NCBI GenBank assembly: GCA_039820585.1
Contig: JBCBPV010000062.1
Location: 1 to 21,462 of the forward strand
Length of the DNA: 21,462 nucleotides
Direction: 5' to 3'
From: JBCBGF01 sp039820585
Lineage (GTDB): Bacteria > Pseudomonadota > Alphaproteobacteria > Rhodobacterales > Rhodobacteraceae
The translations under genes and the position numbers were made by a program. The notes beneath the pieces were generated by a model, which searched no databases, was not told where the DNA came from, and saw only the letters and a list, made by a program, of their open reading frames with translations. This document shows positions 6,665 through 15,015 of the stretch, in pieces (the stretch's first letter is position 1; every line of letters starts with the position of its first letter).

Positions 6665-7878
6665 TCTCCGGCGACCGCCTGCGCATAGGCTGCGGTGATC
6701 GGACCGGGCGCGACATCATGCGGGGCGTTCGGTTGCCACTTGGGGTCTTCCTTCGGCAACAAAAAGTCCGGACTTCCCGTTGGCACTTTGTAAACACCAC
6801 ACCAACTCGGCACCTTTGGATCATCGGACGGAGCACCGACCAAACCGCAAACGGCTTCCGCAACCTTTTCACAGCAGGTCTTTTTGCCTTTCCCACCTTC
6901 CGGGACCCCAAGCATGGACCAAATCGCCTCACCAATCATGCAGCCCATATATGCGCCCGCCTCACTGTCGATGGGGTAGTGCACGCCCGCCACCGTCCGG
7001 TTGACTGCAATCCTGTGCGCCAGTCGAAACAGCATGGGGTGCGCCGTCATCGCCGCTTTTGCGGACATACTCGATTCCAGCCGTTCCAGCACCGTGGCCA
7101 GCGCAAACGCCTCGGTCGCGTGACCGCTGGGGAAACTCGAATGATCAGGCGTCTGGATGATCGGATGCACATTGGGCGAAAGATCAATGGGCCGCGGCGT
7201 CCAGGTGTACCATTTGGCCCGCATTTCCAGTAAGTACGTAACCCGGTTGATGGCAGTCAAAAGCTCAAGCGTATGTTGACGGCTCGAGGCGTCCAACCGC
7301 GTCACAGCACCAAAGAATGAACCGATATCATCGAGTTGCCGGTTGATTTCGGAAATCCGGTCAAACCGCAAATCCGCGTAATTCCGCAGCCACTTCATTT
7401 GGCCTTTAATCACATCGAGTTCGGGACCTGTTGTGGAAAAAATCTGTTTCGCGTCCGCAGATACTTCTACCGTCCCAGGTGTAAAATCTTCCGATCCACT
7501 CAATTTCGGCACGTCACCGGTGACTGCAAATCGCTGCATCAATTCAGCGACAAGCAAATCAATACGCCGCGTCGGATCAAGAGATTTGAGCGGATCGCAA
7601 TCCGGCGGCATGCTCGCAAACGGGCGCTTTGGGTCAACGGTGCCATCCCAGAAACCGACGATTGCATCATGCGAAACGGCAAGCCCGGTGTTCAACAGAG
7701 GCGACGACCCGCCACCGGCATGGCCCAGACCACCGGCACCACCACCACCTGCGCCACCACCGCCGGCGCCGCCACCCAACGCGCCAGCAGCACCAGCACC
7801 ACCGCCCCCGGCGCCACCACCACCGGCACCACCGCCGCCAGCACCGCCACCGCCTGCACCACCACCCATTACGGCCAT
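6658..7878 (-). CDS. PAP2-superfamily phosphatase / vanadium-dependent haloperoxidase-like protein with Gly-rich N-terminus
   Basis: The three PAP2/haloperoxidase motifs are complete in the 406-residue product: KX6RP (Lys222 to Arg229-Pro230), PSGH (His253) and RX5HX3D (Arg294, His300, Asp304). In this superfamily these residues bind phosphate, or vanadate in haloperoxidases that oxidise halides with hydrogen peroxide. Soluble, non-membrane character over the core and the preceding helical region (residues about 100-220) favour the haloperoxidase-like branch over membrane lipid phosphatases, but sequence alone does not settle this. Residues 5-57 are almost pure Gly/Ala repeats. I chose the start at 7878 (MAVMGGG) because GGAGGGGAG lies 7-9 bases upstream; a start at 7914 would place this purine-rich site inside the gene. 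No signal peptide. A cluster of Cys residues follows the last motif (about residues 335-345 and 365). First gene of the upstream block. Confidence 0.85.
   Translation of the reverse strand: MAVMGGGAGGGGAGGGGAGGGGAGGGGAGAAGALGGGAGGGGAGGGGAGGLGHAGGGSSPLLNTGLAVSHDAIVGFWDGTVDPKRPFASMPPDCDPLKSLDPTRRIDLLVAELMQRFAVTGDVPKLSGSEDFTPGTVEVSADAKQIFSTTGPELDVIKGQMKWLRNYADLRFDRISEINRQLDDIGSFFGAVTRLDASSRQHTLELLTAINRVTYLLEMRAKWYTWTPRPIDLSPNVHPIIQTPDHSSFPSGHATEAFALATVLERLESSMSAKAAMTAHPMLFRLAHRIAVNRTVAGVHYPIDSEAGAYMGCMIGEAIWSMLGVPEGGKGKKTCCEKVAEAVCGLVGAPSDDPKVPSWCGVYKVPTGSPDFLLPKEDPKWQPNAPHDVAPGPITAAYAQAVAGEW
7708..7866 (-). repeat. Imperfect 15-bp tandem repeat encoding GGGGA units
   Basis: About ten imperfect 15-bp units (coding-strand pattern close to GGTGGTGGTGGTGCC) encode a run of Gly-Gly-Gly-Gly-Ala blocks with a short GAAGALG interruption. 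The repeats lie inside the PAP2-like gene at protein residues 5-57. Codons vary between units, so the array is not recent expansion only, but length polymorphism between strains would be expected. Any change of whole 15-bp units keeps the frame. Confidence 0.85.
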
Positions 7879-8063
7879 CTCATGTCTCCCCTCCAATTGA
7901 TGGGAAAACTGCAATCGCCGGTGTGGATTCTGTCAAATGGCACGCCCGGACTTCACGCAGTTTTCACGGAACACACGCCCCAATTGATTTCATTGCCGCT
8001 TTGTGATCCACTCAGCCGGGTTGAAACAAAGGAACTGTACATCAACGGAGCGACCCGTTTGGA
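7879..8063. promoter_or_regulatory. Divergent promoter region between the PAP2-like gene and the regulator gene
   Basis: This 185-base gap must hold the promoters of both divergent transcripts. On the minus strand there is a perfect -35 hexamer TTGACA (7931-7936), with only a poor -10 about 17-18 bases later (TGCAGT). An inverted repeat consists of GAAAACTGC (7904-7912) and GCAGTTTTC (7957-7965), 44 bases apart. A direct repeat CCAATTGAT occurs at 7893-7901 and 7980-7988, just outside the inverted repeat. The nested arrangement, repeated once more before 2217, suits binding by the adjacent BTAD-type regulator, but this is inference. Confidence 0.45.
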
Positions 8064-9683
8064 ATGGACGCACGGCTGGAATTCCGCCTGACCGGCAGTT
8101 TCTCGATTCGAGATCAGGATGGCAATTCCGCACTGCCCAGCGGTTCGAAAACACGCGCGCTAATTGCGCTATTGCTCACCTCTCACGATCTGTCGCGCCC
8201 CCGGGCATGGATTCAAGACCTGCTCTGGAGCACCCGCGGTTCCGATCAAAAGGCCGCCAGCCTACGCCAATGTCTGGCCGAATTACGCAGGACCTGGACG
8301 CCCTACCCCGGCGTCTTGCATGCAGATCGACAACGCATTTGGCTTGACCCGTCCACGGTTCAGATCGTGACGCAACAGCCCGGCATATTTCTCGAAGACC
8401 TCAGCATCAGGGACCCGGCCTTTAACGCGTGGCTCGGACTGCAACGGTTGCAAAACAGCGGCCCGGACCCGCGAGCAGCGGTGGCGCAACCTGCCACCCG
8501 GTCCGGGCAAAAGCGCCAGATCGCAATCGCAATTGACGTCGGCCACGATCAGGCCGGGCTGGACCTTGTCGCGGTCGGGCACGACATCCTGGTCCAGATG
8601 CTGTATGAGACCGGCACCGTGGACTTGTTGCGGCCGACCGCGCTGGACGGGCATCGTCCGGACCGCCTGATGACCCTTTCGGCAATGGCCCAGCCGGATG
8701 GCGTCATCCAGATGCGCTGCGTCCTCGAAGCGCCCAAGACGGCGCATATTCTCTGGACCGGGCAAAAACCCGTCATGACCCGCGGGGTGGATCCTGCAGG
8801 CAACGCGGGCCTCATGTCGTTCTGCAACCAAATTCTCGAGGCCGCATGCCGGCCCGACGTGCCGCTCGACCTGAATGGGCAGGCGCTTGGGGCGTCTCAG
8901 GACGTCGATTTGACCAGCCAGACAAGCATGGCCATTTCGTCGATATTCTCCATCCGCAGCGACCTGTTGCAATCCGCGATCACAACGCTCGAAACGTTGC
9001 TGGCCGACAGCCCGCAACCGGTCCTCTACGGCTGGTTGGCGCAGGCCTACACCATCCAATATGTCGAACGGTACCGCCCTGCGGATGCCGAACTGCGCGA
9101 GCGTTGCGAGGCCGCCTGTCGCGAGGCACTCGCCGGTGGCGGGCAAAACAGCAACGTGCTGGCCGCGGTGGCCAATGCCCGCACCAACATCAACCACAAT
9201 TACCTGGCCGGGCTGCAATTGGCCGAACAAAGCATCAAGTGCAATGTCGCCAATCCGCTGGCCTGGTGGGCCTATTCAAATGCGCTGCAATGCGTCGGGC
9301 GCTCGGAAATGGCGCATCGCGCGGCGTGCAACGCTCAACTCTTGGCCGATGCGACACAGCTGCAATTCTGGGCCGACTTCCAGGTTTCGCTGACCGCTGC
9401 CCTGCTGGGCGACACAGCGACGGCCATCGAAAACGGCGAACGGTCCGTCGCCCTGGTCCCTGATTTCCGGCCCCCGTTGCGGTATCTGACGGCCCTCTAT
9501 GCGATGGACGGCGACACTGATGCGCTGACCCGGTCAACCGCTGCGCTCAAGGCTGCCGAACTGGACTTCAGCATGACCCAGATGATCGAGGATATCGACT
9601 ATCCCATCGGGATGATGCGCCGCTATGGCAAGGACCTGACCCGCGCCCTGCGCAACGCAGCAGGCGAAAGCGACCAGACCTGA
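8064..9683 (+). CDS. SARP/BTAD-type transcriptional regulator with TPR-like repeats, 539 aa
   Basis: Residues about 5-98 fit an OmpR/SARP-type winged helix: a strand ('FRLTGSFSI'), a helix with 'RALIALLL', 'IQDLLWS', and 'ASLRQCLAELRR' as the recognition-helix region. The segment 'FLEDLSIRDPAFNAWL' at about residues 109-124 is typical of the start of bacterial transcriptional activator domains. The rest is Ala/Leu-rich, and residues about 290-510 form helical pairs resembling TPRs ('LYGWLAQAY', 'NPLAWWAYSNAL'). Proteins of this build are one-component DNA-binding regulators whose repeat domain senses a ligand or a protein partner. It is divergent from the PAP2-subtilase block and convergent with the giant membrane protein gene (22-base gap, no clear terminator), so it probably controls this cluster. 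The ribosome binding site (GGAG, 13 bases from ATG) is unusually distant, so translation may be weak or the start imperfectly placed. Confidence 0.75.
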   Translation: MDARLEFRLTGSFSIRDQDGNSALPSGSKTRALIALLLTSHDLSRPRAWIQDLLWSTRGSDQKAASLRQCLAELRRTWTPYPGVLHADRQRIWLDPSTVQIVTQQPGIFLEDLSIRDPAFNAWLGLQRLQNSGPDPRAAVAQPATRSGQKRQIAIAIDVGHDQAGLDLVAVGHDILVQMLYETGTVDLLRPTALDGHRPDRLMTLSAMAQPDGVIQMRCVLEAPKTAHILWTGQKPVMTRGVDPAGNAGLMSFCNQILEAACRPDVPLDLNGQALGASQDVDLTSQTSMAISSIFSIRSDLLQSAITTLETLLADSPQPVLYGWLAQAYTIQYVERYRPADAELRERCEAACREALAGGGQNSNVLAAVANARTNINHNYLAGLQLAEQSIKCNVANPLAWWAYSNALQCVGRSEMAHRAACNAQLLADATQLQFWADFQVSLTAALLGDTATAIENGERSVALVPDFRPPLRYLTALYAMDGDTDALTRSTAALKAAELDFSMTQMIEDIDYPIGMMRRYGKDLTRALRNAAGESDQT

Positions 9684-9705
9684 ACCCCTGGAGCACAGCA
9701 CCTGT

Positions 9706-12700
9706 CTACCGATCCGCCAAATTGGGGCAGGCGAGCACTTGCGCCGCGCGATGCGCGGGGTCGTCCTCGCCCCCCGACAGACCGTGACGGGTCAGCCAGC
9801 CGGCTTCGCCAAGGTTGAGCGCGACCGCATCAAAGCCGGGAACGGAACCCCGCAACGCCTTGGCAACCGCATCCGCCCGCAGCTGTGACAGGGCCAGGTT
9901 GTGCAGCGGGTCGCCTTGCCCGTCCGCCAGTCCCAGAACATATAGCAGCTTTCCCTGATGGTCCCGCGCAAGCACCTCGCCCAGCGTGGTCTCGGCAGTG
10001 TCCGTAGCCTGACCATTGACCTGCCATTTGCCGGACCAGATGGTTGTTTCGTCCCCAAATGACGGCTTGTTCACGCCGAACAGGCGCGTGGCAACCAGCT
10101 CACACCCCAAGAGCGGGTCCGGCGCGCCACCCTCGGCGCCACCCTGATCACCACCCGGCTGGACCCACAGGTCAACGTCCAGCAATGGTCGCCGGATCAG
10201 ACCGCCAAGGTACACATCACGCCGCTCGGGAAACGCCTCGATCAGCCGCTTGGCCAGGCCGAGGTCGCGGTACAGCTGTTCGACATCTGCGCGCAACGGC
10301 ACGCGGCCCGAGGCGACCAGCACGCCCAGCCGCGCCTTGACCCGGTCGATCGTCTCCAGCGCAGCTTTCGCATCAACGGTGAGCTTGACCTTCTCCTCAT
10401 CCGGGAGTGCGTGCAGTGCATCGGTCAAAGCTTTCAGCTTCTCGACCGCATCAACGACATCTGCCGTTATCGCAATGTCGTGCCCCGTGGGCAGATCTTT
10501 TTCCAACGCGATCAGGGCGTGCAGCTTTGCCGTCGCCTTTTTCGTCTGCGCGTCGACCCGAACCGAACGCGGGTGCATCGAAAACGACAGAACGTCATTC
10601 GCAGCCCCGACCGCATCATAGAGCGGCTGAGCATTCGCCCTCAGCGTCACAGTCCGGTTCAGCTTCAGATCGTCCAGCAAGGCGGCGGCAGCCTCGAGGT
10701 CATCCTTGAAGTTTTGCATATCCGCACGCACCGTCCCGAAATCAGCGGCCGAAACGGCCACATCCGTGCCCTGAACACAGTGCCGGTTGAACGGGAACAC
10801 ACAGACGTAGGTCGTCTGGACATCACCCGAACCCGTCTCGCGCAGCAATTCGGCGATCTCTTGCAACGACAAACCGATCTGCGCCACATCATCGCGCAAC
10901 GCCATGGTGGCTTCGGCCTGACGCCCATTGGACAGCCCGATGCAGTCAATCAGGCTGGCCGTCAGCATGGTCTGATGCACAAATGCCCTTCCGGGTTCCG
11001 CTTTTTTCCGCAGCAGATCGTCATTGATATGTCCACAATCACCCGCAGCATCACCCGAAACGACAGTCGCATCCGTCGCAACGGACGGGTCTGCAGCCGC
11101 CTCGGCGTAAATCGCACCCGGCTCCGTCCCGACCCGGTTCAGAATGAACTCTGCCTCCAAGTCTGCATTGAACGCCTCGCTGGGCGACATGCCGCTAATC
11201 GGTTGCAGCAGGGACACCAGCGCAACCAGCGTCGCATTTGTCGCCGACTTCTCGCCAAACTGGCGCTCCGCCGCGGCGAGTTCGGTCTGCAAGCGCGCGC
11301 GTGACGTCGCAATCAGCTTGGCCAGCGTGTCATACTGTCCGCCGGATGGCTTGTCGGCAAAGGTGGTGCCCGCCTTCCAGTTGTCCTCGACATCGTTCAG
11401 CACTTGCATCCGACTGCGGAGCTGCCCCCGCTCCACCACCAGTTGCAGCAGCATCACATAGGCTTGGCGCAGCAGACCGATCCCCACGACTGGCAACGCC
11501 CAGACCGCATCGGTCAGCGCACCCTTGAAACTCGCCGCCCCTTGGGCAGGGTCCGCAACGTTTGGACCACCCCATTGATCGAACAGGCACAGCACCGCAA
11601 TCAGCCCCAGCAGGGCGGGTGCGATCCAGGGCACCCAAGGAGCCGCAAACGCAGTGTTCACGATCTTCAGCCGCAAACGCACCCAACCCGGTTTTCGCAC
11701 GTCCTTCCGATCAACGTGGCGCGCCGACACGATCACCAGGCTGATCAACAGGAACCGCCAAAACGCGAACCCGAAGAAAAGCAGCGATATGATCCACAAT
11801 TCGAACCGCGTCGGCTGGAACAACGAAGAGATGGACAACAACACAACGCAGAACCACAGCAGACCCAGTATCAGACTGGACCACATGAACGTGTTGGTGA
11901 TCCGCTGCAGCGCGTCAGCGCTGTTCAGTCCCTTACGTTCCGAGGCCAGTTCCGTGCGCGGCGTCTGAAGGGTCTGGAGCAGCTTTTGGGTCCTGATATT
12001 AAACCGTTCGGCCAACATGTCTGACACGCCGCCTGCCCCCTTTGGCACGTCTTCCCAGCCCAACATCCAGTCTTTGGTCTTGGCACAGTTGCACCCTTGC
12101 TCCGCAACAATGCCCGCCATCCGCCGACCCGATGAAACAGCGCCTGCACCAAGGTCGACCTGCAAGGGCCACACGCAGTGCGGCGGAATCTCCAACTGCT
12201 GTTCATCGGACGTCATTATCTTCGGATAGCTGCGCGACAGCCCCAGCCCGTTCACAGCCCGATCCAGCAACGCCACCACGAGCAAGGCCATAAGACGGGC
12301 GTCGTTGATCTCGGAACGCGGCACAGGCCCCAGCCCAGCCACCTGAATGTTCAAGGTCATCGCGATGTAGACGACACCATTCGCATCGATATGAACAGAG
12401 ACGCACCGCCCCATCGACCCGTTCAGCCAGGTGATCAGGTTCTCCAGCCCCACCCCGTTGCTGATGCCCTCGTGCTCGTCGATGCTAAACCCGGTTTGCG
12501 ATGGGGTGACCCCCCGTATGGCGCCGACCAGTCCAACAAAGGCACGCTTGATGGCCGTCTCCGACCCCTTCAGGTCCGTTTGTCCGACCGGGTCCAGCCC
12601 CGCCTGCGCAACCGGCGTCAGCGCAATCTGGTCAACAAAGTGCATATCCACGACCGGTCGCGTCATCGGTACTGGCACGTTGGCCCCGTCTCCTGCCTCC

Positions 12701-13635
12701 GTAACCTGCTTCGCCAACTTCGAGGACACCGACAGCCAGTTCTGCTCAAACGCAAAGGGCCCGCCATCCTGAAACGGGCGTCGTTGCAGCCAGACACCAC
12801 CATTTCTGTCGGCAATTGTCGCCACGCCGTTGTCCAACTGGTCAATCTGGTGCGCGCGCGTGCTCAGAAACACCGGCGATAGCGTATCGCGATCAATCCG
12901 CCTGTTTTTGTCCAGGATTTCCACGATCTTCTTCGGTTCATGGCGATCTCTATAAATCGCATTGGTCAGGGTCCGCGCATGGGTCTGCTCAAATCGGCTC
13001 TCATAGGCACGCAGATGACCGGTGTACGCATCAGCAACTTGCCCAGGAAGCGTAGCGGCTGTGACCCATGCAGGCTTCGACTGCTCCACCCCGTTCAAAA
13101 GCGTATCCAGGTCGCGTTCGAACTGCGACTGCCAGACAGCCACCTGTGCCGGCGCGTCCGCGAAAATTGCGCCAAGGTTTCGTGTCAGGCCCAGACGTTC
13201 TGCGCTGATCGTCGCCTTGAGCGCGGCCCGGCTGGCGGTGAACCGCATCTGACGCGCCAGAACTTCCTTCTGCGCGATGCGGTCGAGATGTTGCAAAACG
13301 CGTGGACACGGCACCAACGTGTTTTTCAGATCAGCACTGATATCATTCAGCACCGCGTCGGTCAGTCGTTGCTTTGGCGTTCGGTAAGCGCCTGATGCTA
13401 GTTGTTTTTCCAGCGTTTTGACGTCGTTCCATGTTCCCACCAGTTGATCCGACGTCCTGATGCTGGCAGCAAATGGCTTGCGCGCCGCAACAAAGGTCTT
13501 AATGGCCGTTTTCACCTGCCCCAGAGCGGCGTTTGCGACCGGTGTCGCCTTCGGATGTTGCAGCCGCTGCGGTTTCAAACGCCGCGCCTTGACGATCGAG
13601 GAAATGGTAGCGATCAGTGTGCCTTTCAGTGCCAT
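9706..13635 (-). CDS. Giant 1309-aa polytopic membrane protein with OmpA-like C-terminal domain
   Basis: I do not recognise the full-length family. Visible parts in order are: a basic helical N-terminus and a large soluble region (1-575); four likely membrane helices at about 582-604, 611-637, 662-686 and 708-733; a long helical region with coiled-coil character (about 735-1160); and a C-terminal region (about 1190-1309) whose 'LYVLGLADGQGDP...LSQLRADAVAKAL' pattern resembles the peptidoglycan-binding OmpA/MotB fold, where similar 'GxxDxxG...LSxxRAxAV' segments occur. With an even number of helices, both ends lie on the same side of the membrane; if the OmpA-like end is periplasmic, so is the N-terminal part. 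GAGGTGAG lies just upstream of the ATG at 13635. The gene is monocistronic as far as the sequence shows. Size and layout suggest a scaffold or envelope-spanning machine component; TssM-like proteins of type VI systems are similar in size and helix number, but I see no matching motifs. Confidence 0.8.
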   Translation of the reverse strand: MALKGTLIATISSIVKARRLKPQRLQHPKATPVANAALGQVKTAIKTFVAARKPFAASIRTSDQLVGTWNDVKTLEKQLASGAYRTPKQRLTDAVLNDISADLKNTLVPCPRVLQHLDRIAQKEVLARQMRFTASRAALKATISAERLGLTRNLGAIFADAPAQVAVWQSQFERDLDTLLNGVEQSKPAWVTAATLPGQVADAYTGHLRAYESRFEQTHARTLTNAIYRDRHEPKKIVEILDKNRRIDRDTLSPVFLSTRAHQIDQLDNGVATIADRNGGVWLQRRPFQDGGPFAFEQNWLSVSSKLAKQVTEAGDGANVPVPMTRPVVDMHFVDQIALTPVAQAGLDPVGQTDLKGSETAIKRAFVGLVGAIRGVTPSQTGFSIDEHEGISNGVGLENLITWLNGSMGRCVSVHIDANGVVYIAMTLNIQVAGLGPVPRSEINDARLMALLVVALLDRAVNGLGLSRSYPKIMTSDEQQLEIPPHCVWPLQVDLGAGAVSSGRRMAGIVAEQGCNCAKTKDWMLGWEDVPKGAGGVSDMLAERFNIRTQKLLQTLQTPRTELASERKGLNSADALQRITNTFMWSSLILGLLWFCVVLLSISSLFQPTRFELWIISLLFFGFAFWRFLLISLVIVSARHVDRKDVRKPGWVRLRLKIVNTAFAAPWVPWIAPALLGLIAVLCLFDQWGGPNVADPAQGAASFKGALTDAVWALPVVGIGLLRQAYVMLLQLVVERGQLRSRMQVLNDVEDNWKAGTTFADKPSGGQYDTLAKLIATSRARLQTELAAAERQFGEKSATNATLVALVSLLQPISGMSPSEAFNADLEAEFILNRVGTEPGAIYAEAAADPSVATDATVVSGDAAGDCGHINDDLLRKKAEPGRAFVHQTMLTASLIDCIGLSNGRQAEATMALRDDVAQIGLSLQEIAELLRETGSGDVQTTYVCVFPFNRHCVQGTDVAVSAADFGTVRADMQNFKDDLEAAAALLDDLKLNRTVTLRANAQPLYDAVGAANDVLSFSMHPRSVRVDAQTKKATAKLHALIALEKDLPTGHDIAITADVVDAVEKLKALTDALHALPDEEKVKLTVDAKAALETIDRVKARLGVLVASGRVPLRADVEQLYRDLGLAKRLIEAFPERRDVYLGGLIRRPLLDVDLWVQPGGDQGGAEGGAPDPLLGCELVATRLFGVNKPSFGDETTIWSGKWQVNGQATDTAETTLGEVLARDHQGKLLYVLGLADGQGDPLHNLALSQLRADAVAKALRGSVPGFDAVALNLGEAGWLTRHGLSGGEDDPAHRAAQVLACPNLADR

Positions 13636-13728
13636 AACTCACCTCAAACTGTGTGACCCGTGTCAGAGGCGCCATGCGCAAAACCTGCGCGGCACCGGAT
13701 GAAATGCGCTCAGGACAGGCGCGCCCGG

Positions 13729-13753
13729 CGCCCGAAATCAAATTTTTCGGGCG
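13729..13753. other. Hairpin between the giant gene and the ATPase gene
   Basis: A perfect 9-bp inverted repeat, CGCCCGAAA (13729-13737) and TTTCGGGCG (13745-13753), encloses a 7-base loop. It lies about 45 bases beyond the ATPase stop and about 95 bases upstream of the start at 13635. There is no T-run on either side, so it is not a classical intrinsic terminator. It may act as a weak or factor-assisted terminator, or as an mRNA-stability element. The remainder of 13636-13795 shows nothing else recognisable. Confidence 0.45.
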
Positions 13754-13795
13754 TTCCGGCGTGCAATTTACGGATTTTTGACGGTTTGCTTGCGA

Positions 13796-14881
13796 TCAGC
13801 CGGCCTGCGACAGGCGTGCCATCGCCTGATCCAGCGGCAGCGCCTGCAGACCGCTCTGCCCCGGCACCGCGCGTTCGCCCGCATAGACCAGCAGCCGTTC
13901 GGCCACGCCCAGCTCATCGGCCGCCAGGTGAAACCCGCGCGAGACCTTCGGGGATGTCGAGCGTTTGATCTCGACCGCCCACAGCGCGCCATCGGGCAGT
14001 GACAGGATGAGGTCGATCTCGGCCCCGGCGGCCGAGCGGTAGAAACTGGCCTGCGTGCCGCGCGGCACGGCGGCAATCAGGTTTTCTATGCAGAACCCTT
14101 CCCATGACCCGCTGAAAACCGGATGGCCCAGCAGCGCCTCGACAGTGCCCAGACCAAGCAGCGCGTGGGTCAGACCCGAATCGCTGATGTAGACCCTGGG
14201 CGATTTGACCAGCCGCTTGCCCGCGTTCGCGTGCCACGGCGGCAAGCGTCGCACCAGCATCAGCTCGACCAGCAGGTCGAGGTACCGCGCCACACTCTGC
14301 CCTGACACGCCCAGGCCCGCGGCGATCCGCGCCGCGTTCAGCAACCCGCCTTGTTCATGCGCCAGCATCGTCCAGAACCGTCGCAGCGTTTTCGCAGGGA
14401 TGCGCAGGCCAAAGGCGGGAATGTCACGCTCCAGATAGGTGCGGATGAAATCATTGCGCCAGCTCAGGCTGTCACGGTCGGACGCGGCCAGATAGCTCTC
14501 GGGAAACCCGCCGCGCAGCCACAAGGGCGCAAGTGCCCTCTGCCCCACCTCCTGCAACGTGAACGGTGTGAGCTCATGATAGCTGACCCGGCCCGCCAGC
14601 GACTCCGCGCTTTGATGCAGCAGCGTGTCGGAGGCCGAACCCACCAGCAGAAACTGCCCGGTCCGGTGCCCATCCCGCCGGGGGCGGTCTATCTGACCGC
14701 GCAAGGTGCCGAACAGGCCCGGCATCAGCTGCATTTCGTCGATTACGACCAGCTGACCCGCCTGCGCATCCAGATACAGGTCCGGCTCTTGCAGGATCTG
14801 CTGGTCCGCGCGCCGTTCTAGATCAAGGTAGACGGCGTCCCGCAACTCTGCAAAGTCCTGTGCCAGCGTAGTTTTGCCCAC
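13796..14881 (-). CDS. AAA-type ATPase with DUF4143 domain; natural start apparently lost by frameshift
   Basis: The protein belongs to the AAA_14-DUF4143 ATPases. The Walker A loop is GPRQVGKTTLA, the first part of which lies just upstream of the GTG at 14881 that opens this frame. Walker B is LVVIDEMQ (about residues 44-51), followed by the sensor-like segment FLLVGSAS. The C-terminal DUF4143 portion ends in a PD-(D/E)XK-like pattern, AEIDLI...AVEIKRS. Starting at GTG 14881 cuts into the nucleotide-binding loop, so that product would probably not bind ATP. Upstream, the same frame stays homologous-looking (ENALAAQAGVVLLGPRQ) but meets a TGA and has no ATG/GTG/TTG start. An ATG at 14969 gives MQGLIAR in another frame. 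Adding two bases to the GCGCGC tract near 14951-14956 would join the two. It is therefore probably a pseudogene or an on/off variable gene. The family is widespread, of largely unknown function, and often behaves as mobile accessory DNA. Confidence 0.75.
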   Translation of the reverse strand: MGKTTLAQDFAELRDAVYLDLERRADQQILQEPDLYLDAQAGQLVVIDEMQLMPGLFGTLRGQIDRPRRDGHRTGQFLLVGSASDTLLHQSAESLAGRVSYHELTPFTLQEVGQRALAPLWLRGGFPESYLAASDRDSLSWRNDFIRTYLERDIPAFGLRIPAKTLRRFWTMLAHEQGGLLNAARIAAGLGVSGQSVARYLDLLVELMLVRRLPPWHANAGKRLVKSPRVYISDSGLTHALLGLGTVEALLGHPVFSGSWEGFCIENLIAAVPRGTQASFYRSAAGAEIDLILSLPDGALWAVEIKRSTSPKVSRGFHLAADELGVAERLLVYAGERAVPGQSGLQALPLDQAMARLSQAG

Positions 14882-15015
14882 TTGCCGCGGCCCCAGCAGG
14901 ACGACACCGGCCTGTGCAGCCAGCGCGTTTTCCAGCGGTTCGAGTTGTGCGCGCGATCAAGCCTTGCATTTATGCCATCCGATGGAAAATTTGCAATGTA
15001 CCTGGCTGGTACCGC

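Noticed and set aside
7708..7866. Regular repeats as a possible CRISPR array
   Set aside because: The units are contiguous 15-bp codon repeats encoding Gly/Ala, without spacers, and lie within a coding frame.
8283..9230. Minus-strand open frame (315 codons) opposite the regulator gene
   Set aside because: It is an antisense shadow in high-GC DNA; the plus strand carries winged-helix and TPR-like features.
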